A DNA stretch of 64,000 nucleotides from Nitrosopumilus adriaticus. Its GTDB lineage: Archaea; Thermoproteota; Nitrososphaeria; Nitrososphaerales; Nitrosopumilaceae. Within the stretch, counting starts at the first letter, position 1, and the number at the start of each line of letters is the position of its first letter. The stretch is from the NCBI RefSeq assembly GCF_000956175.1, contig NZ_CP011070.1, forward strand, positions 682,001-746,000, read 5' to 3'. Below, in pieces: positions 44,642-53,814 of the stretch. The notes under the pieces are model-generated. The model was given only the letters and a program-made list of their open reading frames with translations, did no database searches and was not told where the DNA came from. A program made the translations under genes and the position numbers.

Positions 44642-46462
44642 TTGTCAAAAATAGTAGCTGATACTAGCGTAATAATTAATGGTGAGCTAATTACTCAAAT
44701 AGAAAATGGTTCTATTAAAAACTCCCAAATTATTATCCCTCAAGCGGTATTTGATGAATTACAATCACAGGCTTCAAATAAAAAAGAACAAGGGTTTGTT
44801 GGTTTAGAAAAAATTAAAACACTAAATGAATTATCTGGAAGTTTTGGTTTGGAGATAATCATGAAAGGTCCGCATCCTTCTACCGATGATATCAAGTTTG
44901 CTGCTAGCGGTAGAATTGATGCACTCATAACTGACATGGCAAAACAAAATGGTGCTGTTCTTTATACCTCTGATAAGGTACAACATTTAGTTGCACAAGC
45001 TGAAGGCATTGAAACTGTATTTCTAAAAACAAAAATTAAAAACGAGAAATTAGAATTTTTGAAATTCTTTGATTCTGAAACTATGAGTATTCATCTTAAA
45101 GAAAACCAATTTCCATTGGCAAAAAAAGGAACTCCTGGAGCATTTTTACTAACTCAAATTAGCGATGAAATTCTTACACAGTCTTATTTGAAAATGATTT
45201 CATCTCAAATATTTGATATTGCAAATGTTTCTGATTCAAGTACCGTGGAAATCTCAAAGACTGGTGCATCTGTAATTCAACATGATGACTATCGAATTGC
45301 AATTACCTATCCTCCATTCTCTGAATCTTATGAGATTACTATAGTACATCCAATCATTAAACTATCTTTAGAAGACTATGAAATCTCTGATGAGTTAATG
45401 GAAAGATTGTCTGATAGGGCTGAAGGCATTGTAATTTCTGGTGCGCCTGGATCTGGTAAAAGTACACTTGCATCAGGTCTTGCAAATTTTTATCACAAAA
45501 AAGGAAAAATCGTTAAAACATTCGAGTCTCCTCGAGATTTACAAGTTGATTCTGGTATAACACAATATGGAAAATTAGATGGGAGTTTTGATAATACTGC
45601 AGATATTTTACTTTTAGTTCGTCCAGATTATACCATTTTTGATGAAGTAAGAAGACGTGAAGATTTTAGAACCTTTGCAGATCTGAGATTAACTGGGGTT
45701 GGCATGGTTGGAGTTGTACATGCAAACTCTCCGTTAGATGCAATACAAAGATTCATCGGTAAAATTGAATTGGGAATAATTCCCAATATTTTGGATACTG
45801 TAATTTTTGTAAATGATGGAAGAATTGAAAAAGTTTACGACTTGGAATTAAAAGTTAAAGTTCCATCAGGTATGACTGAATCTGATCTTGCAAGACCTGT
45901 AATTGAGGTAAGAAACTTTCAAGATAATGTTTTGGAACACGAAATTTACACATTTGGGGAGGAAAACGTTATCGTTCCTGTCTCAAAGCGAGTTCAAAAA
46001 GTTGGAATTGAAAAATTAGCCGAGGATAAAATAAAAGATACTTTCAAAAGATATGACCCTAGTGCGCAAGTAGAAATTTTATCTGATAATCGCGTTAAGG
46101 TTCTAGTAAATGAGCAATATATCCCATCAATTATTGGACGAGGCGGCTCAAACATTAATGAAATTGAAAAATCCCTACAGGTTCACATTGATGTTGTTGC
46201 AAAAAATTCTGAAACCTTATCTTTGACCTCAAATGATCTTCCCTTTACATTTTCAGAATCCAAAACTGCCTTACTACTCACTGTTAGCAGAGAGTACACA
46301 TCAATGCATGCAGATATCTATGCCAATGATAAATTTTTGGCATCAGTACGAATTGGCAAAAAAGGACAGATAAAAATTCCAAAACGCTCAGATACTGCAA
46401 GAAATCTAATGGATGTGACATCCTCTCAAAGTGACATTAAATTATATCTTAAAGATTTTTAA
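44642..46462 (+). CDS. PIN-ATPase-KH protein (PINA family)
   Basis: The 606-residue protein starts with TTG. An N-terminal PIN nuclease-like domain (VADTSVIINGEL, TDMAKQNGAVLYTSD) is followed by a VirB11/PilT-type ATPase: Walker A SGAPGSGKST (about 266), Walker B region TIFDEVRRREDF and VGVVHANSP. A KH domain (IIGRGGSNINEIE) is near the C terminus. Conserved across archaea; the Sulfolobus PINA protein works on Holliday junctions with Hjc/Hjm. Its 3' end overlaps the convergent DtxR gene by 14 bp. Confidence 0.9.
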   Translation: MSKIVADTSVIINGELITQIENGSIKNSQIIIPQAVFDELQSQASNKKEQGFVGLEKIKTLNELSGSFGLEIIMKGPHPSTDDIKFAASGRIDALITDMAKQNGAVLYTSDKVQHLVAQAEGIETVFLKTKIKNEKLEFLKFFDSETMSIHLKENQFPLAKKGTPGAFLLTQISDEILTQSYLKMISSQIFDIANVSDSSTVEISKTGASVIQHDDYRIAITYPPFSESYEITIVHPIIKLSLEDYEISDELMERLSDRAEGIVISGAPGSGKSTLASGLANFYHKKGKIVKTFESPRDLQVDSGITQYGKLDGSFDNTADILLLVRPDYTIFDEVRRREDFRTFADLRLTGVGMVGVVHANSPLDAIQRFIGKIELGIIPNILDTVIFVNDGRIEKVYDLELKVKVPSGMTESDLARPVIEVRNFQDNVLEHEIYTFGEENVIVPVSKRVQKVGIEKLAEDKIKDTFKRYDPSAQVEILSDNRVKVLVNEQYIPSIIGRGGSNINEIEKSLQVHIDVVAKNSETLSLTSNDLPFTFSESKTALLLTVSREYTSMHADIYANDKFLASVRIGKKGQIKIPKRSDTARNLMDVTSSQSDIKLYLKDF

Positions 46463-46934
46463 AATTTTCAATTATTTTGGGATTTGCCTTTAGAAAAGTA
46501 ATGAATTTTCTTAGCTGTCTAATTGTTTTTGGATTGAGATGGTGTTCGATTCCCTCCGTATCTTGATTTGCAGTATCATACCCTACTCCTAAAATTTCAA
46601 AAAATTCTAATAAAATCCCGTGATTTTGTCTAATCCCTTCAGCTACCTGTGCACCTTTCCTTGTGAGATTAATCCCGTGATATTTCTCATATTCCAAAAA
46701 CCCTCCCTCATCTAATCTTTGAAGCATCTTGGTAACACTTGGTGCGCTAACATTCATGTATCTTGAAATATCCAATGTTGTGGCGTATCCCTTTAGTTCT
46801 ACAAGCTCTGATATTATTTCTAAATAATCTTCCATTCTGGTACTTGAACGGGTTCTCTTAGTTTGATGGGCAGCTTTTATTGAATCTAATCTCTTTGTAT
46901 TTTTGGATTTCATGTGTTCTTTGTATCTAACCAT
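46449..46934 (-). CDS. DtxR/MntR-family metal-dependent regulator
   Basis: A 161-residue protein with a winged HTH (RMEDYLEIISELVE, VSAPSVTKMLQRLDEGGFLEYE) and a metal-binding dimerisation domain with HGILLEFFEILGV and EGIEHHLNP. It lacks the SH3-like third domain, as MntR does. It should bind DNA when loaded with Mn or Fe. The basic N-terminal extension (about 1-30) is unusual; translation may start later. Confidence 0.88.
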   Translation of the reverse strand: MVRYKEHMKSKNTKRLDSIKAAHQTKRTRSSTRMEDYLEIISELVELKGYATTLDISRYMNVSAPSVTKMLQRLDEGGFLEYEKYHGINLTRKGAQVAEGIRQNHGILLEFFEILGVGYDTANQDTEGIEHHLNPKTIRQLRKFITFLKANPKIIENFKNL

Positions 46935-47046
46935 ACTCTAGTATAATTGGGTGTCTTTCTCAAACTTTGGTTACTCTTTGTTGACTCGAGTGTGATGCTA
47001 GTTGATCTTAGAATGTTAATTATTTTTTTATAAAATTGATATTGGT

Positions 47047-47397
47047 ATGGTAGACCCCCTAAAGGAACGACTAGCAAACTTGAGGAAAATCTCTGATTCA
47101 GCCAAACGAAGAGCAAATTTGTATACTGATATTGCTAAAATTGACAGTAAAAATACCAATTCGTCATTGGGTGCACTTCAAAAAGCCCCTGCACCTGGTA
47201 AAAAACTCCAAAAAATTGGATTTTTGATGTTATGGGTTCCAGAACCCACTGGTGTTACTATTGCAGTTGGTGGCCCGATGATTGTTGCAGGGAGATATCT
47301 TGACAAGAAATACAATGGCTCTACTATTCATGATATTGGCCATGAGACAAAAAGTACGCTTTCTTCAATAAGTGACTTTAAGAATTCCATAATGTGA
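47047..47397 (+). CDS. conserved hypothetical with hydrophobic hairpin
   Basis: A 116-residue protein: helical basic N-terminal half, then LQKIGFLMLWVPEPTGVTIA and GGPMIVAGRYLDKKY, a moderately hydrophobic Gly/Pro-containing hairpin that could associate with membrane. No known motif. Divergent from the DtxR gene by 112 bp. Confidence 0.55.
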   Translation: MVDPLKERLANLRKISDSAKRRANLYTDIAKIDSKNTNSSLGALQKAPAPGKKLQKIGFLMLWVPEPTGVTIAVGGPMIVAGRYLDKKYNGSTIHDIGHETKSTLSSISDFKNSIM

Positions 47398-47435
47398 CAC
47401 CTTTAGTTTTTAAATAGACTCCGATTAATTTACTC

Positions 47436-47927
47436 ATGACTACTAGATCCCAAGTCCTGATTCCTATTTTTATTGCAGCCGTAATTATCGGTGCTGTGGG
47501 TTTGATATCTATTCCAAGTGAGAGTAAACTAGAGTCAGTTGAATTTCCAAGAGGTACAATAAAGGTTGATGATGTTCCCTTACAAGTCCAAATTGCAGAC
47601 ACTGAACCAAGACGCGTTCGTGGTTTAATGTTTCAAGATGAATTACCATCTGATCAAGGAATGATATTTGTATTTGAACAATCTGGTCTTTATTCTCTTT
47701 GGATGCTTAATATGCAATTTCCACTTGACATGATTTGGTTTGATGAAGATGGCAAAGTTGTGCATATTGAAGAAAATATTCCGCCATGTAAAAGTCCTTT
47801 AGAAATTACAACTTGTCAAAGCGTAGTTCCTGAAAAAGAAGCAGTATATGTACTAGAAGTCACATCTGGATTTGTTAAACAAAACAACATTACTAAAGAC
47901 TCTGTCTTGAGTATAATTTCTATCTGA
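47436..47927 (+). CDS. DUF192-family exported protein
   Basis: The 163-residue protein has an N-terminal signal anchor (IPIFIAAVIIGAVGLISIP) and the DUF192 fold: RRVRGLMFQDEL, GMIFVFEQ, WMLNMQFPLDMIWFDEDGKVVH. Two Cys (PPCKS, TTCQS) could pair outside. The family is widespread and secreted, function unclear. 38 bp after the preceding gene, so perhaps one transcript. Confidence 0.85.
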   Translation: MTTRSQVLIPIFIAAVIIGAVGLISIPSESKLESVEFPRGTIKVDDVPLQVQIADTEPRRVRGLMFQDELPSDQGMIFVFEQSGLYSLWMLNMQFPLDMIWFDEDGKVVHIEENIPPCKSPLEITTCQSVVPEKEAVYVLEVTSGFVKQNNITKDSVLSIISI

Positions 47928-47968
47928 TTATAAAAAAAAGCTTTATGTGATATTCTCTTAATGTAATT

Positions 47969-48613
47969 ATGATGAATAAATTAATCTTAATTTCAATTTT
48001 AATTGGACTTTTAATTATCGGTGCTGTTTCAATTGTAATTTTTTCTGAAGATTCTTCAGAATCACAAATCCAAAAAACTGTTTATGAAAACAATTTTACT
48101 TTTTATGATGTAGAAAAAATCGAAAAGTCTCTTGAAGAAAAGAATATTTTCATGTCTACTCCTGTTGCTATAACAGATCATACTGTTTCTCAATATTGTA
48201 CCTATTTTGATTCTACAAACGAGCAAAAAACTGTAGAGTATTGTACGACTACGGCTCTCTTGAATTCTGATGATCAAACCATTGGTAATCTAAACATGGG
48301 TGGTACTACTGATGGCCCTGTAATGGCACTTGCAATTCTTGATGCATCTCCCTTTTTAGATTCAAGGTATGATGAGGTAAATTCTGTTTTTAAAATCATG
48401 GTTGAAACATTAGTTTGTGATTGCTGGGAACAGCGCCAACCCGGTGGCTTTGACACCGTCAAATCTTGGATTGATGCAGCTTCGGAGAAATATGAGAAAT
48501 CCTCGCAAGCAACAATGAAGTCTGAAATTACTGGATTGGATAACAAGCGACTGATTCTAGAGATTACATCTAGTGGTGAATCCTACCTTTGGACGTTACT
48601 GGTGTTAAAGTAG
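47969..48613 (+). CDS. membrane-anchored exported protein, unknown
   Basis: A 214-residue protein with an N-terminal hydrophobic segment (LILISILIGLLIIGAVSIVIF) and an external part containing several Cys (QYCTYF, EYCTT, VCDCWE), hence possible disulfides. The IIGAVSIV signal is alike to that of the preceding DUF192 protein. No family recognised. Confidence 0.65.
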   Translation: MMNKLILISILIGLLIIGAVSIVIFSEDSSESQIQKTVYENNFTFYDVEKIEKSLEEKNIFMSTPVAITDHTVSQYCTYFDSTNEQKTVEYCTTTALLNSDDQTIGNLNMGGTTDGPVMALAILDASPFLDSRYDEVNSVFKIMVETLVCDCWEQRQPGGFDTVKSWIDAASEKYEKSSQATMKSEITGLDNKRLILEITSSGESYLWTLLVLK

Positions 48614-48653
48614 CTTAATTATATATTGCAAAATTCTTTGATTGGCGATTACT

Positions 48654-49427
48654 ATGATTGAACAATTTTGGTTTATCCTTTTAGGATTTGCAGCAGGTGT
48701 TTTGGGTTCGATGATTGGACTAGGTGGGGGAATTATTGTGGTTCCAGTCTTAACTTTTCTTGGTTTTCCACCTACTGTTGCTGCAAGTAACAGCCTTTTT
48801 GCAGCATTAAGCAATGCTGTAGCATCAACAATATCTTATTCTAAGCAAAAAAGAATTGAAATATCCCTTGGATTGAAACTAGGGTTACTTTCAATTCCTG
48901 GGACTGTTTTGGGTGCAATAATTTCAACTGATGTTGCACCTGAGATTTTTAAAATTTTATTTGGATTTGTTCTCATTGCCTCAGCATCTTACATTTTTTT
49001 GAGAAAAAAAATCGAAAGCAAAGAAAAAAGATTATCAAAACAAATTATGGTATTTGCAATTGGTGCAAGCTTTTTTGCTGGAATCATATCTGCATTTTTT
49101 GGAATTGGCGGTGGGATAATCTTTGTACCCTTAATGGTTGTTGGGATGGGAATGGTCATGAAAAGAGCAGCTCCTACATCTCAATTGATACTGTTGTTCT
49201 CTTCTTTATCTGGAGTTATTGTTCATAGTCTTTTGGGCCATCCTGATTTTACTCAAGCAGGATTTTTAGCGATTGGATCTTTTGCAGGTGGGTTAGTTGG
49301 CGCACGGTTATCGCTTGACATCAAAGAAAGATATTTACAAATTATTGTCTCTGTTGTAATTTTGGTAGCTGCTGCAAAATTATTTTTAGATTCTGCAACT
49401 GAAAATCCTGGCTTTTTTGGATTTTAG
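48654..49427 (+). CDS. TSUP (TauE/SafE) family membrane transporter
   Basis: Start taken as ATG 48654 (MIEQFWFILLG); a TTG at 48642 is also in frame. About eight spans with the two repeat motifs GSMIGLGGGIIVVPVL and FFGIGGGIIFVPLM typical of TSUP proteins, which export sulfite, sulfoacetate or related organic anions. Substrate cannot be set. Last gene of the plus-strand run; a candidate RNA and the opposite MaoC-like gene follow. Confidence 0.88.
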   Translation: MIEQFWFILLGFAAGVLGSMIGLGGGIIVVPVLTFLGFPPTVAASNSLFAALSNAVASTISYSKQKRIEISLGLKLGLLSIPGTVLGAIISTDVAPEIFKILFGFVLIASASYIFLRKKIESKEKRLSKQIMVFAIGASFFAGIISAFFGIGGGIIFVPLMVVGMGMVMKRAAPTSQLILLFSSLSGVIVHSLLGHPDFTQAGFLAIGSFAGGLVGARLSLDIKERYLQIIVSVVILVAAAKLFLDSATENPGFFGF

Positions 49428-49481
49428 CCTTGAATTTTTTATTGTACTTTTATAGTTATTTTGTAATACATAATGTCTTTC

Positions 49482-49523
49482 AGGTCATTTGATCTGAGGG
49501 CTGGGGAGACTAGTCGGCTTCCC
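49482..49523 (+). ncRNA. candidate structured small RNA
   Basis: Between two convergent genes lies an unusually GC-rich patch with two adjacent hairpins: AGGTC/GATCT (49482-49495, one G-U) and GGGGAG/CTTCCC (49503-49523, one G-U). A TATA-like tttatagttatt (49449-49460) stands about 25 nt before the first hairpin and a T-rich stretch follows the second. This suits an independent short transcript, but a double-sided terminator is equally possible. It matches no RNA family I can name. Confidence 0.35.
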
Positions 49524-49529
49524 GGTATT

Positions 49530-49982
49530 TTATCTTGGTGGCTCTTTCTTTATTCTGTAAATGTTTCTTTTTGAAAGAACAATTATCTCTCCATCTTGGT
49601 TTGTTCCTTCATAATCAATCCCAATCTTGCCAAATTCTTCATCGATGTCATCCTTTTGTGATACTGTGAATTTCAATTTCAAAACTTGATCAGTGAATAG
49701 TGTTTTTAGAAATCTGGTATTTCTATTATCCCATTCTGGATCCCCATCTGTGCCAACAAAAACAATGTGGTTTCCATAAATTTGACTCAGCCTTGTAAAT
49801 TCTCCCTCCATTCTTGATAGAATTGCTCTTCCTGAGACGATTTTCTGTTCGCCTTTCTTCCTTTCATCCAGAAATGCATTTCTTACTCTGGAAAAATTAA
49901 GATATTCTTCTAATTCTTTATCTGAAATACTGCATGTGGAATAAAATGAATCACCTATTCTGAATTCTGAAAATTTTTTCAT
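49530..49982 (-). CDS. MaoC-like hotdog protein, catalytic dyad not evident
   Basis: A 150-residue hotdog-fold protein: RIGDSFYSTCSISDKELEEY, SGRAILSRMEGEFTRLSQIYGN, then FTDQVLKLKFTV. The layout fits MaoC/(R)-hydratases, but the usual GDxNPxHxD dyad is replaced by FSRVRNAFLDE, so hydratase activity is doubtful. It starts 2 bp after the double SDR protein on the same strand, so the two are co-expressed. Confidence 0.6.
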   Translation of the reverse strand: MKKFSEFRIGDSFYSTCSISDKELEEYLNFSRVRNAFLDERKKGEQKIVSGRAILSRMEGEFTRLSQIYGNHIVFVGTDGDPEWDNRNTRFLKTLFTDQVLKLKFTVSQKDDIDEEFGKIGIDYEGTNQDGEIIVLSKRNIYRIKKEPPR

Positions 49983-49984
49983 TC

Positions 49985-51754
49985 TTATCTTGATTCATCA
50001 ACACAGAAAACTATCTCTGATGATGACTCTGCATTGCCTGATACCAGAAAATTAAATGCATCTGCAATTCTTTGATTATTTGGCTCTGAACCTGTTACTG
50101 AACCTGGGAAAATTGTAAACATCCTGATTTTTGACTTTAAGACGTCACTTAATTCTTGATTGACTGTAGTCGTAAATGGTCTTAAAGCTCCTCTGAAAAC
50201 CTCTACTTGTCCTCTCTGTGTACCTGTGACTTTTCTGCCCACTGGTAAATCTGGACCTATAATCATAATTGCACCTTTTACATCTTTGTAAAGACGTGGA
50301 TCATTGGTTCCGCCTGGAACAAATTGTTCAAGTGTTCTTTGTGCAACTGTTGCAGGTGTTGTGATGAATTTTGCAATTAATGCCTCCCACTCTGCTCTTG
50401 ATGATTCTGTTATTTTTGACATCTCTGGGAGTTTACCAGTAATGTGGATGACTCCTAGAATCTCTCCGATGTTGGTTTTTGCAGTGTTTAACCATTTTGT
50501 AACTTCATCTGGATTTTTAATATCTACAACATGAGAGTGAAATTTTCCACTGATGTATTCTTGAAGTTCTGTGGAAGTTGATTGGGATATGAAACATGCA
50601 ACTTTGCCGCCATTTTTCTCAACGTGCTGTGCTAAAAATTCCACTCGTTCTGCATCTGCTTTATCTGTTGCATCAATTGTGAAGACAACGGCCTTTCCTG
50701 TAAAATCTGGTTGGTGGCAACCAGGTGTAGTAGTTCCAATGTATGGTTTGACTGGATAAAATACTCTGTCTCCAGGAATTACTTTACCGTTGATTATCTT
50801 TGCAATTTCATCATCGCAAAGATTGAGGACTGATTCTGCAACTTGTCCTTGTGATAGAAATTCTCTATTTGCAATCATATGTGATGTGTTATTTTGAACT
50901 TTTTCTGCAATCGTTTGAATTTTATTTAATAGATTTGTAAATGTCTCAGTTAATTTTGCAACATCTTTTCCGTTTGCAAGTTTTTCAGCTGCTTTTACAA
51001 TCCCATCTTTGATTATATTCTCGTCTTCTCCCAATAATGGAAGTAGCTCTCTATTGGCCTCGTCAACTTCCGTTGGCACTAAATCTTCAAATCCACTAAC
51101 TCTCATAAATTCAGCAGCTGCTTTAGGATATACTGTCTTGTAAATTCTATCTGAGTGAACTGGTCCTGGATTTGTTGCAATTGATATGATTCCTTTATCA
51201 GTTAGTTCCCATGACATTAATTCTGCTAATCTGTTCTTTGCACCTTGAGATGCTGTATATGGACTTCTAAACCTGTATGGTCTTTGCTCTAATGGCCTTT
51301 CTTCAGTAAAGAATGTTGAAATTGTAATTATTTTTCCTCCTTCTTTCATAATTTTTAATGCCTGAACAGAACCCCAGAATGTTCCTGTAAGATGAATTCC
51401 TATAGTACTTTTGAATTCATCAAGTGATGCATTTGCAAAACAAGTAACAGGTCCTGATACTCCTGCATTATTAATTATATAGTCTATTGTAATATTTTCA
51501 TTTTTTAACGTATCAAACATGTTGTTCATTGCTGTTTCATCTGCAACATCAACTCCTGCAAAAATCCTAACTGATGAATTTGTACCTTGTGGGATCTTTC
51601 TTTCTAGTTCTTTGGCAGCTTCTTCTAATGGCTCTTTTCTTCTTCCAAGAATTATTACACTTGCCCCTTCTTCAATGAATTTTGTAGCAATGGCTTTACC
51701 TATTCCTGTTCCGCTTCCTGTTACTAGGGCAATTTTATTTTGGAATTTTAGCAT
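49985..51754 (-). CDS. tandem short-chain dehydrogenase (half-malonyl-CoA-reductase-like)
   Basis: Start at ATG 51754 (MLKFQNKIALVTGSG); a TTG upstream is less likely. The N-terminal SDR domain has TGSGTGIGKAIA and NNAGVSG, and a NPGPVHSDRIY segment. At the YxxxK site it reads PYTASQGAK, with Gln at the Lys position. A second, degenerate SDR domain (about 355-590) lacks the usual cofactor glycines. This active-plus-degenerate layout, and the GPV/I-x-S/G-DR motif, match one half of the Chloroflexus bifunctional malonyl-CoA reductase. A role in 3-hydroxypropionate chemistry is a guess. 589 residues. Confidence 0.7.
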   Translation of the reverse strand: MLKFQNKIALVTGSGTGIGKAIATKFIEEGASVIILGRRKEPLEEAAKELERKIPQGTNSSVRIFAGVDVADETAMNNMFDTLKNENITIDYIINNAGVSGPVTCFANASLDEFKSTIGIHLTGTFWGSVQALKIMKEGGKIITISTFFTEERPLEQRPYRFRSPYTASQGAKNRLAELMSWELTDKGIISIATNPGPVHSDRIYKTVYPKAAAEFMRVSGFEDLVPTEVDEANRELLPLLGEDENIIKDGIVKAAEKLANGKDVAKLTETFTNLLNKIQTIAEKVQNNTSHMIANREFLSQGQVAESVLNLCDDEIAKIINGKVIPGDRVFYPVKPYIGTTTPGCHQPDFTGKAVVFTIDATDKADAERVEFLAQHVEKNGGKVACFISQSTSTELQEYISGKFHSHVVDIKNPDEVTKWLNTAKTNIGEILGVIHITGKLPEMSKITESSRAEWEALIAKFITTPATVAQRTLEQFVPGGTNDPRLYKDVKGAIMIIGPDLPVGRKVTGTQRGQVEVFRGALRPFTTTVNQELSDVLKSKIRMFTIFPGSVTGSEPNNQRIADAFNFLVSGNAESSSEIVFCVDESR

Positions 51755-51851
51755 TAGATAAAAACTCAAAACTTTTGTGATATTTAATTCGATTGATCTC
51801 CATGCCTTTTTTCTTGATATCTTTATTTGTGGGTACAGTTCATGATTTTTG

Positions 51852-52088
51852 ATGCATGATACAGAGCCAGATACATTTGTTTATCAAACATGGCCTGAGA
51901 AATTTAGCAGTATGCTAAAAGAGATTGGGGTTGATTCTGAACCCAAAGAAATTGGAACTGATGAAGTTGAAAAAGGTGATTACTATAGTAGATATTTTGC
52001 TCATACAGCTAGAATGATAACAAACAGGGGCTGTCTTGATGTCAAGAACTCAAATATTGACACAATACAGATTATTCAAAAGGGATAG
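51852..52088 (+). CDS. small acidic protein, unknown
   Basis: A 78-residue protein from ATG 51852 (MHDTEPDTFVYQTWPEKF), cytoplasmic, with GDYYSRYFAHTARMI and IDTIQIIQK. It lies 2 bp before the next gene and is surely co-transcribed with it. Not recognised. Confidence 0.6.
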   Translation: MHDTEPDTFVYQTWPEKFSSMLKEIGVDSEPKEIGTDEVEKGDYYSRYFAHTARMITNRGCLDVKNSNIDTIQIIQKG

Positions 52089-52090
52089 AC

Positions 52091-52468
52091 ATGCAAGATC
52101 CAAATCCACTTCCTTGGGGTGCTTTAGATAGATTTCAAGCACATTTTATTGTAAAAAAAGATGCTGGCAATTCAGTTGGAAACTTTGTTGCAAAAACTAA
52201 ACTTACAACTAAAGGCCATTTTGCATCAAAGACTGTTCTAAAAGTTGAATGGATTGGAGCGGGCAGCCTAGCATCAAAACTCAATTCAGATGATGAACTA
52301 AATGAAATGATTGCAAAACAATCCGTAAATGATGCTACCATCTATGTTGAACCTACTGATGGTGCAATTAGAATTAGAAACAAGTGGAATAATCATTTGG
52401 CTTTTGGAATTACAAAAGAACTCTTTGAGATTTATGATCGAATTGCAGGCCACATAAAATCAGTTTAA
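52091..52468 (+). CDS. conserved hypothetical protein
   Basis: A 125-residue alpha/beta protein: LDRFQAHFIVKKDAGNSVG, KTVLKVEWIGAGSLASKL, then ATIYVEPTDGAIRIRNKW and a closing helix. No Cys, signal or known motif. Second of a two-gene plus-strand unit; its stop overlaps the end of endA by 4 bp. Confidence 0.6.
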   Translation: MQDPNPLPWGALDRFQAHFIVKKDAGNSVGNFVAKTKLTTKGHFASKTVLKVEWIGAGSLASKLNSDDELNEMIAKQSVNDATIYVEPTDGAIRIRNKWNNHLAFGITKELFEIYDRIAGHIKSV

Positions 52469-53010
52469 GCTTTCCACCAGTCTAACGCAAGAAAATCAAC
52501 TTTATCCTTTCCTTTAGGGATTGCCAAGATGAATTGTTTTCTAACAGTTGTTGCAAGTCTTCCTGCAAGAACAATTCCAGTAGCTGAAATTGATTCACTT
52601 CTGGTATAAACTTGAATTAAAAATGGTGCATGATCAATGCCTGGCCCTTTTTCATACACTGCAAAATCGCAACCGAATTTAATTCCTGGATTAATTATAT
52701 ATCCTTTATCTCGAAAATGTTTGTACACTAGAAATTTTTTATCAAACTCATGAACTTCTTTTTTACAAATCTCAGTTAATTTTTCTACAGTAATCTTTTG
52801 TTTTACATTAGTAATTGTGATTTTTTTATTTTCTAAAAGATACAACCCTTCAATCAAATCTAAAATTAAAGGTGCATCAATCTCTTCGATTTTTGGTTTT
52901 GGAATTCCAATTGGTTTACCATAATATCCTTGACTGAAAAGTTTACGAGAATCTTCGATATTCCAAACAATGATTCTATTTTCAATTAATTCACTCTTCA
53001 TAACTTTCAA
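52465..53010 (-). CDS. endA: tRNA-intron splicing endonuclease
   Basis: The 181-residue protein carries the EndA catalytic domain: YKHFRDKGY, KFGCDFAVYEKGPG (Tyr119), DHAPFLIQV (His127) and TTVRKQFILA (Lys158), the Tyr-His-Lys triad in order. N-terminal domain about 1-85. EndA cuts bulge-helix-bulge RNA in tRNA, rRNA and a few mRNA precursors. Whether it is a homotetramer or needs a second subunit cannot be told. It is the enzyme expected to cut the carB insert at 20195-20215. Confidence 0.92.
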   Translation of the reverse strand: MKVMKSELIENRIIVWNIEDSRKLFSQGYYGKPIGIPKPKIEEIDAPLILDLIEGLYLLENKKITITNVKQKITVEKLTEICKKEVHEFDKKFLVYKHFRDKGYIINPGIKFGCDFAVYEKGPGIDHAPFLIQVYTRSESISATGIVLAGRLATTVRKQFILAIPKGKDKVDFLALDWWKA

Positions 53011-53094
53011 AATCCTTCTTTGTATATGAATTCTGTAGTTGTGATGGGATTTTTTTAAAATATTAAAAATAAAGTAAGATTTAGAATGAATTGT

Positions 53095-53748
53095 CTATAG
53101 ACTCAATGCTAATAATATGAAAGAATCTGATACCCTCTGACACTTGTCTGACATCTCTTCGATTCCTTCAATCACATCTTTGATCAACATCAATTCTTTA
53201 GTAGATGACACTTCGTTGAGAAGTTTAATTGTAGCATCTCTGTATTTGATGTCTATTTCTCTCTCTATAGTCTGTGTTTCTTGAGCTAATTCAATCGCAT
53301 TTGCAGTGTTTGTGTTTAGGCTTCTAATGATTTCATTTAACTTGTAGACTTCATCAACAACAAGTTCGATTAGTTTGGTGATGTCTTGATCAAGTTTTGA
53401 ACTTTTTAGAGTAGCTGGTTTTACGTTTGATAGCTTAAACGAAATACCTGTGATGTATCCTGCAATTTCATCCATTGTATATGCAGTATTTAGAAGATTT
53501 TCTCTGTTCATGATTAATCCTCCAACGTCTGCCACTTCTCTTGTGATCTTTCTTCTTAGACTCTCTACTTCTTCCTCAATGGTTGAAATTTGCTCTAATG
53601 CATTTTTTATTCCTGTCTTATCTTTTTTCATCATAAGCTCAGGAAGTGTAGCCAGTTCTCTGGCAGCATTTAGAATTCTGTTAATTTCGTCTTGTAAAAC
53701 TGCTATAGCCTTTCTTTTTGCTTGAACTTCAAGCTCTCCGCTATACAT
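53095..53748 (-). CDS. DUF47/PhoU-like protein
   Basis: A 217-residue all-helical protein: AKRKAIAVLQDEINRILNAAR, MNRENLLNTAYTMDEIAGYI, then ELAQETQTIEREIDIKYRDAT and EEMSDKCQRVSDSFILLAL. The regularly spaced acidic residues match PhoU-like DUF47 proteins, which bind metal clusters and regulate Pit-type phosphate transport. No pit gene is adjacent here. Confidence 0.85.
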   Translation of the reverse strand: MYSGELEVQAKRKAIAVLQDEINRILNAARELATLPELMMKKDKTGIKNALEQISTIEEEVESLRRKITREVADVGGLIMNRENLLNTAYTMDEIAGYITGISFKLSNVKPATLKSSKLDQDITKLIELVVDEVYKLNEIIRSLNTNTANAIELAQETQTIEREIDIKYRDATIKLLNEVSSTKELMLIKDVIEGIEEMSDKCQRVSDSFILLALSL

Positions 53749-53814
53749 AACAGAATCTAAAAAATCTTCAGGTAATTTAAATCCTTTATGATTTTTGATG
53801 CTTTTAGTGCGTGA

